NCBI GenBank assembly: GCA_018340375.1
Contig: JAFFJZ010000045.1
Location: 124,001 to 188,000 of the forward strand
DNA from: Gonatopus flavifemur
Taxonomy: Eukaryota > Arthropoda > Insecta > Hymenoptera > Dryinidae
Reading direction: 5' to 3'
Length of the DNA: 64,000 nt
Position 1 is the first letter of the stretch; the number at the start of each line of letters is the position of its first letter. This document shows positions 11,186-21,900 of the stretch, in pieces. The notes under the pieces are model-generated. The model was given only the letters and a program-made list of their open reading frames with translations. It was not told the origin of the DNA and did not search any database. The translations under genes and the position numbers were made by a program.

Positions 11186-12846
11186 CTTTTAAATTCCTCT
11201 ATTGCCTGAAAATTGATTGCTGAGATACAAAATTGACATTCAAATTGAAAATTTTACATTTAATCCTTTTATAGAATATCATAAAAAAACTACTATAAAT
11301 TGACTACGTATGAAGTAATATGAATACTATAAGTCTTTCATTCGTACTCCAAGTAATGATCGAAAAAAATTATTGGCAATATCATGTCAATAATGAGATG
11401 GCTATGAACAAATATATATATATTCATCGGGAACAATTAAAAATCTGTTCATTATTTTGAATTGAGGTTAGAGTATAAACGAAAATTCAAAATGATTTGA
11501 AATACTTCAATTCCAAGGAAAGGTTTGAAACAACTACAAAGATTAAGAAAATAAGGAAATATCTGTACTTCCCACTAGGATATGTAATTACAGAATTCAA
11601 TAAACATATTCTCATCTTCATAGACATAAAAAAATAAGGAATCCGACGATTCCAAAGAGGTTAACGGTGCATAAAATTGACTGCCGTATAACTTTAATTT
11701 TCGCGGGAAACAGAAATTCACCGATATAAAATATGGAACTTAGTATTGGTGAAACACAGATACAATATATAATCGTGTGGGTAATGTCACGACTGTCCTC
11801 TAGCAACGTTTGGGGCATGACTCTAAACTCAGCGCCCCCATTAGAGCTTGGCCACCCTGATTCAATCCATTATGTGCAACAAGAATGCACTCATACGAAC
11901 GGTCTTCCATACATGGGAGAAATAATCGATTGTATCGAATAACAAATGGTAATTTCTATTGTTTTCCATGGGGAATTCGTACAGGACAGGTTTTTATTCA
12001 GTATTCAGTTTTCGGAATTTTATGGCATGATGTGAATACATTATGAATTCTTTTGGAATACTTCGGGAATTCAGATGAGAGATTCTGCGTAATCCAAAAG
12101 AAATCTCTCCAGAAAAAGGAACGTGGTGTTGAAATTATGTTCTTTAGGAAGTATTTGAGAACTGGTTGTGCGGTATGAGAAGATAAAAGGGTTTTTCTTA
12201 TAATTACTATGATGTCCACCTGAAAGTTGGAATGAATATAAAAGGAATCATTCATTTGATCCAGTTCTCGATGAAAACTGCTATTGAGGATTGTATTCGA
12301 AATATGAAAATAATTTGACTTGGCGACGAGAGTAGAGTTACTTGTCTACGGAATGCAGGGTTGTTTATGATTTGGCCACTGTTTACAATGATAAGTGATC
12401 GAGTATTCGTATTACCGAATTTCTCTCACGTAACTTCGTTTCTTCTTGGTTGCATTGAGAGGTTGGTAAGGCGGAGAACTATATTTCTCAATAGGTTTGG
12501 GTCGGAAGAAAAGAATACTATTGTATCGATGTTGAGGGTGTCGAGAAGGTGAGGGTTACTCACAGGTTTCTCGCTCATTAGTCATATGCGTACGGATCTC
12601 TGTGAGTAGTAGGTCTTGTCTGACTATCTTATTGATTGCAAGGGAGTAATGGAGAAAAGATGTTTTTAGGGGCAAGAAATTGGGAAAATTCCAGTGCACG
12701 TTACAATTTCTTGAAATTGACTTACTGCAAAACTGTTGGCAAGAGAAATTGGTTATCATTAAAATGCCTTAGTTTTTAGATCGGTTCAATGTAAATCACT
12801 TCACATCTTTTCATCTCACTAAATGTATTCCTGTTTCCGTCCCTAA
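11186..12846. other. No gene recognised
   Basis: AT-rich flank upstream of the THAP exon. It probably holds the P-type promoter and 5' end, but no TATA box or terminal repeat could be assigned. Short open frames here have no recognisable content. Confidence 0.5.
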
Positions 12847-12976
12847 GGCTGCTCTCCCATGGACCGGAATTTCTAGGGAACGGAACGGAATCCGCAGACC
12901 CAATTGGTTCATGGATAGTAACTTACTAGAATTCCCTGCAAATCCCCCAAAAATTCCGGTCCATGGGAGAGTAGCC
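12847..12976. mobile_element. 130-bp PIF/Harbinger-like MITE
   Basis: GGCTGCTCTCCCATGGACCG on the left mirrors CGGTCCATGGGAGAGTAGCC on the right, with a near-palindromic AATTCC continuation. Flanks are TAA and TGA, close to the TWA duplication of PIF/Harbinger elements. Confidence 0.7.
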
Positions 12977-13164
12977 TGATTCAAGTACTGATCCGGAATT
13001 TCCAATTTGATCCCGCCCAGGCACTTGTCTGTAAGCAATTGAGTATTTATGTTCGGAACACTCGATTTTACCACCAGAAAATATTGCAACAACACGGTAT
13101 GAGTGCGAGAAAATCTTATGTGGATTTTATGAGGAATAATGATCAGAATGATTCGAGTATCGTA

Positions 13165-14736
13165 GAGTCATTCCATGTCAGTTCATCCAGCCATGACACC
13201 TACCACCTCGAATTTCTATGAAATTTTTTTCATCGAATCTTATTACCATTCTATCGACCAATCCAAAACCGTTTTCTTGGAAATCCCATACTTTTCGAGT
13301 TATAAAATAATGAAGTTTCGCGAAATTGCGTATCAACGCTCCCCGACAGACCACGCGCTACGTGACAAAAATTCCAATAACTTTTGATTCAAATGGTATT
13401 TTATGCTCAAAATTATATGATAGTCTCGTGGGGATATTTAGATTCGGAAAATACACGTTTCATCACTTGGGATTTGTTGTGAGGGGGTTCTCAACGCAGA
13501 CTTTATGAACTTTTGACCATCTGGACGGGTAATTTTCAAATTCATATTTCGAGGTGAGGCGCAGCAGCTTCAGGGCTGTTTTTCCCAAGATACCCGCTTT
13601 GACAATATGAAGAGAAAAATGAAATCTGGTTTTTTGATCGCATCCATGGTTTTTTCAATTTCTTATCATTTTGCGTCATGATTCACGTTTTGATATAGTG
13701 CGATCACCTGTTCCTTATCCACGAACCTGGAAAACGATCGTATATTCCGAATATCGACGTATACATTAAAATTATAAAATTTGAATACGACTTCAAAATG
13801 GAGAATCCAAAAATGACGAAGCAAACATCACAAAAAAAATTGATGAAGTGAGAGAAAAATCCGCACAGTGTAGGGGGTCAAAATTCGATAATCCGTGTAC
13901 GAGTTCTGAAGATTCCAGGTTTCCTAACACAACTGGATCAATTCGAAGGAGTGACACGAATAATTTTTTCTATCAAATTCTATTTTAATTGGTCCAAGAG
14001 GGGAAAAAACACGTGTCTTGACTACAAATGTATAATGTAATATGGAAAATCAGATTTGATTTCACATTCGACGCAGCAATTCCGTGAATATCTATTAGAT
14101 GAAAACCAGTGACACAAATTCCAGATATTTCTACATGATTCATTAAAATATATGAACATCCGCAAATAGGCTCTACTATTATGAGACTACCTTTATCACA
14201 CAATAAGACCAAAACCGACATTAGGCTTTAATGCATATTCAATCAAAATAATTCCATCAGTCTCGAAAACCTTCAGTGTTCTGGACTTACTTGTTATAGA
14301 AATATTAAGTCATCAGCATAACGATAGGTCAAGAAGTAGAATTTCCAGTTTCTATGAAGTTGAAAATTACCCGTCCAGATGGTCAAAAGTTCATGAAGTC
14401 TGCGTCGAGAACCCCCTCACAATGAATCTAAAGTGATGAAACGTGTATTTTCCGAATCTAAATATCCCCACGAGACTCTCATATAATTTTGAGCATGAAA
14501 TACCATTTGGATCAAAAGTTATTGGAATTTTTGTCACGTGGCGCGTGGTCTATCGGGGAGCGTTGATACGCAATTTCGCGAAACTTCATTATTTTATAAC
14601 CCGAAAAGTATGGGATTTCTAAAGAAACGGTTTTGGATTGGTCGATAGAATGGTGATAAGATTCGATGAAAAAAATTTCATAGAAATCCGAGGTGATGGG
14701 TGTCTCATGGCTGGATGAACTGCCATGGAATGACTC
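13165..14736. mobile_element. ~1.57-kb element with ~380-bp inverted terminal repeats
   Basis: The left arm (13165 to about 13540) and right arm (about 14365 to 14736) are reverse complements at high identity. Both arms carry the same accidental open frame (…FYEIFFIESYHHSIDQSKTV…) in mirrored form. The ends are GAGTCATTCCATG and its inverse. The 820-bp middle shows no transposase. No clear target duplication was found, so superfamily is unassigned. It appears to lie within an intron of the plus-strand gene that continues at 14761. Confidence 0.75.
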
Positions 14737-14760
14737 CGCAAGTCTTTTTACTTGACATAG

Positions 14761-16398
14761 CAAACTGAACAAAGAATCAAAACAATTCCCAGAGCTTGAA
14801 TCGTAAGTATGAGAAGTATGAGAATCCAATCAACGTTCCTGCGTTTTTGTCGAATTTCATTTCCATTTTTTTTTCACATATGCATGAGTTAATTGTAATC
14901 CATTTTATCAGTGACCCAACTGAGATTGAACTTATGCAACAACTCAAAATGGAAGAAGAATTACGGAGTGAAGCTCATCTCGGGGCTACTCCACATATTT
15001 TACCTCTCTTGAAAGAAACATTTCAAAGAAGGAAGAACTGGATACATGGGTTACCTTCAGATACACGTGCTAGTACTATTGTGAGAACATACATACCCTC
15101 ATCTACTCCAATGTGATATAGTACGTGTATACATTTTCAGTTCTACTTTATTACTGTTGGAAATACTTCCATACTCTTTTTCGATCATTTGATGAATTTA
15201 CTGGAATTCCCAAAATTTATTATTGAAAAGTGTTCTTTTTCAACCAGGTACTTGATGAGTTATGCCTTACAGTCAGCGATAGTGCTGGAAATTCAATGAA
15301 GCGATTGAAACAGTGTCTTCAAGAGATTGGAGAATTCACAGGAACTCCATTTATTGGTTCAAAAGAAGACAAGCTCTGTTCCCTTATGGTGTTCCATAAC
15401 AAATTAGAACCAGCCAAATTCAGTAAAAAGGCTATTGATTTCATAGTAGTAAAAAAAATGATTTGATAAAAACACACTGAGAGGGAATTGGAATTGGATT
15501 TGAGCTTAGTTTTATCTTTGAAGTAACAGTGGCTATAGAAGCACTATCACAGCTACTTGTATAGCTACCACAATAAAAAAAACTCTGCCAGTCGGTACAC
15601 GGCTTCCTCGTTCCTAATCAACCAATTATGATGAAACTCTTGAAAATATCGTCAAACAATGCAGATTGCTAGAGACTCTTTCTGCAGTTCTTTCAACCGA
15701 TTGCAATGGAACTTATAGTGGACCACTATGGAATCATCACAGAACCTGGGTATGAATTCCATTGCAATCGGATGACAGGAAGTAAATACATGTCCGATCC
15801 CAAAATCACAATTTTTGATAACATGTTTCCTTTCTGTCTCCCGGTTTCTTGTAAGGATCAGCTTGAAACTCACATGAGCCCACTATCAGCACCGCATAGA
15901 ACTGTGGTAAGAATTTCATAACGATTGGATGATAGGAACCGAAGATATCCACATGATATCGGTGTTTTCTTGATTCCCAAATTCTGTTTCGAGGCTTAAT
16001 GCTTAACATTTTCTTCCCTTGCGTCCGATTTACTCAAAATTCATACCGTATAAGTAACATCTCGTGAATTGATTATGTTCAAAATTTCAAGGCATTCGGA
16101 TGATACGAACATAGGGAAGGCATGCTTTCAAAATATTGGGATGAAACTGATATGAGACCACTGCCGGATCGTAACCAGAACGTGGTATAAGTTTCATTGC
16201 AATCGAATGACAAGGAGCGGAGATATTCGCGATCAAAAAATCACTATTTTCCATAACATTCTTCTTTACTCCCGCTATATTTCGGTGAGGATCGAGTTGA
16301 AACTCATATGGGACCACTATCGACACCGAATGTAACTGTGGTGAACATTTTGTGAAAATCGGATAGCAGGAACGGGAAATATCCATGATTGCAATTTG

Positions 16399-16429
<31 letters not shown>

Positions 16430-17343
16430 GACAGACACGGAACCAGAATTGTTCCTCGAGTCGAGAGGAACGTTTTGGCCTTGGAGATTGTTTTAGTTTG
16501 GAGACAAAAAATCTTCGGTCCCCTGGAACGATCACAAAGCTTCCCTCTATCAAGGGAGCAATATAACCACTCTAACTACAAACCTGAAGTTGGGTGCAAA
16601 TTTACCCCATTCTTCTCTCAGTGCACTATATGAAGCCACAAAAGAATGAGAATAATAAGAAAGATGGTTGAAAAATAACGCTACCGAATACATAAAATGA
16701 AAATTGGTCTAGAGTGGTTTAGCCGTTCTGGTTAAAGACACGCATTCAATCCTGCCAAATCCAACAGGAACTGGTAAAACATTCTAATTAGTCAGTTTGG
16801 GAATTTTCAATCAAATGTAGTTTCATTCAATGAACTTTTTCAGTCAAATATTCACTTCATCTTACCAGATCTTGTTGGAAACTGTACAATCTTTCTGCCG
16901 AATCCCATTCAACTTGATTTGGATGGATGCTATCCGTTTAACTAGGCATTAAAAATTGTGATCGGATGCAAAATAGAGATTTCATGAAGGTGTGATGCAT
17001 TTTTCAGGCTTTAACAATTATTGAAAATGAACTGGACACCGTTCAAGGTGACGGTCCTAGGCTGATTGTGTACAAAGAAAAGCAAGGAGGGAAAATTGTA
17101 TCAGCTTTTATTGTTGGAGATGGACTCGAAATAAAAATTATCAATATATCAAGCTTCACCAAAACGTTGTTGCTATTGATGGCGATTTATCATGCATGGG
17201 GCATGGAATTTCCTCCAGGATATAAAAACACCATGAATTATTTGGATGGAGTGGTTTTATCATATCGCCCGAAAAACTTGTCTATAAAATATAAATCTTT
17301 TCTAAGAGATACAAAACAGTGGCGTGAACAAAAAAGTCAATGA
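14761..17343 (+). CDS. Spliced gene of unassigned family (3' four exons)
   Basis: Four exons join in frame: 14761-14802, 14912-15080, 15248-15445 and 17008-17343 (TGA). Acceptors are ACATAG, TTATCAG, AACCAG and TTTCAG; donors are GTAAGT, GTGAGA and a weaker GTAGTA. The reading is KLNKESKQFPELES-DPTEIE…, …HILPLLKETFQRRKNWI…, VLDELCLTVSD…FTGTPFIGSKEDKL…, then ALTIIENELDTVQGDGPRLIVYKEK… …GMEFPPGYKNTMNYLDGVVL… to QWREQKSQ. About 247 codons, no internal stop. The pattern recalls the C-terminal half of poorly described animal proteins sometimes labelled SAM-domain-like, which are often repeat-associated; I hold that loosely. The 5' end is missing: the first exon here begins in phase 2, and a 1.6-kb element sits just upstream. 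It could be host or element-borne. Confidence 0.5.
15690..16560. repeat. Dispersed repeat copy (inverted relative to the copy at 28.0-28.85 kb), with (CA)n
   Basis: Phrases such as CATATGAGTTTCA, 'ATTGCAATGGAACTTATA' and 'GTGGTCCCATA-' recur several times inside this block, and again at about 6140-6310 and 28190-28800. A short (CA) run lies at 16407-16428. It occupies the last intron of the gene at 14761-17343 and contains no coding sequence. Confidence 0.6.
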
Positions 17344-17958
17344 TGAGACAAACCCATGTGAATGGTCGAAGTTGTAATAACGCTGCTCCATGTGTTCTGT
17401 ACTAGCTAGGATTAGAAAAAATTTCTACTGTATCAATATTGTACCAAAGAATTGTTTATTCAGAGCTGGAATATTTACATATATGTGTGTTTGTAATACA
17501 GTAATTTCTTGTTCTGCGTGGATTTCATTCTGGAAAACAAAACGCAAACTTTCGCGCATATCCATTCAATACATTTGAACGTTACAATACCCGTACAGCA
17601 CACTAGGTTGAGAACAGGAGGAATTGAGGGATTATGAGGAATTCAATTAAGGCTGGAAGAATTTTTCTTGAATTTTTGTGCGGTGTGGGTATGTCGGCTT
17701 GAACTTTTCATACTACACTGAGAAAAAAAATTGTCAACTTATTTCAATCAAATAAGGTTTGTTAACCATTAACAAGATGGCCGCTAAACGTTCGATAAAT
17801 ATCTAACAAACGTTCGATAAACGTACGGATATTTCTACGTCCAAGGAACATTCAAAGGATGTACGTGAACGTTCCACTAACGTTCGGAGATCTAGGTTCT
17901 CTTGGGGTGGGTATCATTAACGTACATTCGTAGTGTACTCTAGTACAATCCGTTGTAA
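17344..17958. other. No gene recognised
   Basis: 3' flank of the preceding gene. From about 17760 the text is rich in AACGTTC/GAACGTT phrases shared with repeats near 20.4 kb. Nothing coding is supported. Confidence 0.5.
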
Positions 17959-18077
17959 CCCAGGTAGCACACGCACGTTCTGAGAATGTTCTGAGAATAT
18001 ACGTTGAGGTTATTCGAATATTCTATGGAGATTCTTATTACGTGCGAATATATTCTACGCACATTCTCAGAATGTTC

Positions 18078-18229
18078 CCGTAGGAAAAATTTTCCTAGAT
18101 TTTTCCCTAGACTTTATCTTAAATTTTTTCCTAGAGTTTTTCCTAGAGTTTATCCTAGAGTTTTTCCTAGAGTTTATCCTAGAGTTTTTCCTAGAGTTTT
18201 TCCTAGATAAAATCTAGGAGTTTTTGCCA
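18078..18229. repeat. Left subterminal array, 12-bp unit (TTTTTCCTAGAG), about 9-10 copies
   Basis: Starts CCGTAGGAAAAATTTTCC, continues as TTTTTCCTAGAG/TTTATCCTAGAG units, and closes with the palindrome CCTAGATAAAATCTAGG. Flanking bases at both edges (CCCGTAGG… and …GGAGTTTTTG) are shared with the inverted array at 46351-46480. This makes the two blocks homologous rather than independent simple repeats. Confidence 0.9.
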
Positions 18230-18288
18230 AAAAAAAGAATACAGATCCATATATAATATTTCTTAATATTACCTCGAAAAAGAATAAT

Positions 18289-18426
18289 ATTGGGTGTTTC
18301 CGATAACTACTCAAAGCAGAGCAAGAGCATTTTCCAACCAATCAAAGGATTAACATTTTTTTCCCAATTTCTTGATTGGTTGAAAATCGCTCTTGCACTG
18401 ATCGGAGCTTATCGGAAATACCCAAT
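18289..18426. mobile_element. 138-bp MITE
   Basis: Terminal inverted repeats ATTGGGTGTTTCCGATAA… and …TTATCGGAAATACCCAAT extend about 55 bp, including AACCAATCAA blocks near the centre. No coding sequence; superfamily not assigned. Confidence 0.75.
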
Positions 18427-18944
18427 GTCGAGAAGAATGACACAACGTTATTAATGGTCGATAAAAAATGGGAGGGAATCACTTTTGCTCAAAGATCACA
18501 GAATCAAGAGCTACGGAGTCCTTGAAGGAATTACCGATATTATGCTACGTACTTCCTGGACAACACGGAGAGCTTTTCTTTCACTTGTCTTGGTCTTTTG
18601 TGTTTGCATATCATTAGTCATCTCTTCAGCTTATATCTAGTCATCAAATCATTTATACTTGGTGTCTTACTGAACCAAGACAGACAGAAAATAATAATTA
18701 AAAAACAGATGAGTATATGTACATAATGACTAGTGTGATCAAGGAATTCATGAATCAAAAAAGCTCTGCAAAATTCTGTTACTCAAAGTTTATTTCGTAA
18801 TCATGATCGTTATAATAATGATCATAATATTTTATAATGACTTAATGAATTATTTATCACATTTTCATCATTTATTGCTGATTTATATCAATTTGATGAT
18901 AAAATTACCAAGTACAATAAAAACTTGATAAATATTCAAATATA

Positions 18945-21900
18945 TTAAGTTTGCTGTTGATTTTGTGCAGTACTTGCTTTTTTTTTGGCTTCATATTTCA
19001 ATTTTTGTCGGATAGCTTCGTGTATTTGTCCTTTTTTTGTCCCAGGTTTGCGTTTTTGAACATAATCTGAAAGTTTGATATAATCATTTTGAGTTTTATA
19101 TATAAGGATATCCTTATAAGGATAGTGAGATCCCGGAAAAGGGTTTGAATCTGGTCATATTTCAGCAAATCTGATCAGATATGATCAGAGCCGGAAAGTG
19201 ACCCTATCTGATTATAGGGGAGAGATGGATATAGTGGGAATGAGTTTGCATTTGATTCCGTACAAAGTATAAAAGTTGGGAGGACTCCGCACAAAAACAA
19301 TTGAAAACAACTTCGGTCAAATTGACTTAAAATATAAGAATAGATAATTCTTGGCATGCGGATCAAAAGTTCATTTGACCGAGATGTTTTTGTTCATTGT
19401 TTTCTGGCGGGGTCCTTTGTGGAAACTTGAATGTGTTATCTTATTGAATACCAGTAATTGAGCTTAATTTTGAGGTGCATGAACGTACACGAATCTCTAA
19501 TGCACTAACTTCTCAACTTTTCCGGAAACTGAAATGTTCAGGTAAAGTGGGAAGCGCACTAATTTTGTTGAAAACACATAAACATCTGTACTCCTCTCAA
19601 AGTTTTCATTTGTCGAAGCTCAAACTCAGTTCGGAATCAACTTCAAGCTCTGCCTGTTCAGAATTTAACAAATTGTTGAATAAATTGATATCTCGTCGCT
19701 AGTTATTTAGTTTCACATGAGCATACACCTGAATTCATATTCATCACTCATTCATTTCAGTAGTCAAACTCATATTCCATACTCAATTATGACATAGAGG
19801 ATTTTAAAAATACACTCAAAACGAAATTCCAAAAAAAATTTCGAATGTATCTTTTGCGAAAAATATGACGCGATGTATGCTGAGGAGTCTTTGACTCATG
19901 AAACATGATTTTGATGTCAAAAACTCCATTCCACATAACTTGGATCATTCCTGAACACGAGTATAGAGAAATAATTGACATGTTGCACCCTACCAAACTT
20001 CCCACTTTCTCCAACTCTTCTCTATATGATATTTTGTGTGTCTTTCATACATGAAAATGCATGAACATACAACATCATACATGATCATACTTGTTCATGT
20101 ATGAATGGTACACAAAATATTAAATATAATCAGATAGGGCCAAATTCCGAATTTGATCATATATGATCAGATTTGATGAGATATGATCATATTGCAACTT
20201 CATCTCCACACAGTAAAATATATTTTGTATTTGTGTTGAAAACGGTTTGTGTTAGAAAACGTGTGTTAAATTAACACAAAGTTTGTGTTACTTTATTTTG
20301 TAACATGACCCGAAGGGAACATGAAGCTTCAGCGAACGTTCAGATTAGATCTGTATAGATCGGTCCAAAGCTTCACAGGAGCTCACTTTTAGATTCACAA
20401 ACGTTTCACAAAGGTTTTACGAACGTTGAAATGTCCGCCTCGAAATACTTTCAAGGAAGATAGATTGAACGTTCATGAAGGTTCATTGAAGGTTTGGTGA
20501 AGCTTTACAAAAATATCTATACTTATATTAATTTCCATTAATTTTTGATTATTAATAATTAATAATTATCCATGTAAATTTTTGGAAATTAATATAAGTA
20601 TAGATATTTTTTTAAAGCTTCATCAAACCTTCGTTAAACCTTCATGAACGTTCAATCTATCTTCCTTGAAAGTATTTCGAGGCGGACATTTCAACGTTCG
20701 TAAAACCTTTGTGAAACGTTTGTGAATCTAAAAGTGAGCTCCTATGAAGCTTTGGACCGATCTATACAGGTCTAATCTGAACGTTCGCTGAAGCTTCATG
20801 TTCCTTCGGGGAAAAATCTGTTATTCACTCTTCATAAACACTTCTTGTGTGTCACTTCGAAATCAACACAAAGTTTGTGTCAAATTCTCAATGATACAAC
20901 ACCAAGTTTGTGTCAACGGCGCGTAGTTTCTTCATTTTACGCGGTAAAGACCAATAACAAAGTGAGCGTTCGTATCTGTGTACATTTCATATGTCTCGTG
21001 TATATTAATATAAAAGTGATAATATCCAAATAAAACTCAGTAATTCGAGTATCTAATAATATAAGGAAGAAGCATGAATACAATTTGAAACAGTTATAAT
21101 TTATTCATTGTTGAAATTTATGATATCTGTAGATAACCTCACTTCCCTGACAAATAACCTCAAAATTTCGTTTTCTAAAACATAGAGTAATTCAGGGTAA
21201 GATGATGCACTTTCCCGCTCCTCTACAGTATAAAATAATACATTAAATTTTGTTCATTCAAGAGGAATATAGGAATTATGTTAAAATCTTCAGATCTTCT
21301 TTGAATAAATGAGGTTTAATATATCATTTCATGCTGTAAAGAAGCGGGAAAGTGCGTCATCTTATCCTGAATCATTACTTCTAGTGACGATATTTCAACA
21401 CAATGTTTGTGTCAAAAATGGTTCACACAAAGTTTATGTTGAATTTGAACACAAATTTTGTGTTGACCGTTTTAACAGCAGAATTGTGTTGATTTTACAC
21501 AATATTTTTTACTGTGTGCAGGGAAGGATGGAAGTGAATTGAAAAATTGAATCGGATTGAATGTGTTTTCTTGTTCCAATGTTTTAAATTGCGGATTGAA
21601 ATCACTCTACTTTTAAAATTTAGAACAATTATGTAAGTCATTTCATATAAATTCTCAAGAGTGAATTGAAGGGCTGGATCGAATAATCGGTTGTGCGCGT
21701 GACCTTTCTTCTAGTGCACCTGAAAGCAGGCAACCATCGCTAAGCACGTTACAGAACTTTCATGATGAAATAATGTAACAAATTTGCGATACTAAAAATA
21801 CTTCCAGCGGGAAAGTTGTTGCAAATACACTCAATAATAATTCGACCAACTTTGAGACAATTCCGTACTGTAGGTTAGAAATTATCGAATATTCAATGGG

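Larger units (their letters stand above)
20207..21518. mobile_element. ~1.3-kb element with CACACAGTAAAA termini, itself invaded twice
   Basis: Ends CACACAGTAAAATATATT and AATATTTTTTACTGTGTG are inverted. The interior repeats the phrase ACACAAAGTTTGTGT many times in both orientations. Two separate foldback elements (20309-20811 and 21190-21372) sit inside it. No coding sequence. Confidence 0.65.

Noticed and set aside
13039..13098. Upstream exon of the gene at 14761 (…TRFYHQKILQQH…)
   Set aside because: A donor-like GTATGA follows, but the phase needed (2) could not be matched convincingly and no clear acceptor precedes it.
16715..16775. Possible tRNA-like SINE
   Set aside because: A-box and B-box-like words are present but neither is good and no tail or duplication is seen.
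18004..18210. Open frame ending in repeated FPRV/YPRV
   Set aside because: Translation of the 12-bp array; the reading has no independent support.
19475..19702. 75-codon Ser-rich frame
   Set aside because: Inside an inverted-repeat element in a BEN intron; no domain, no splice partner.
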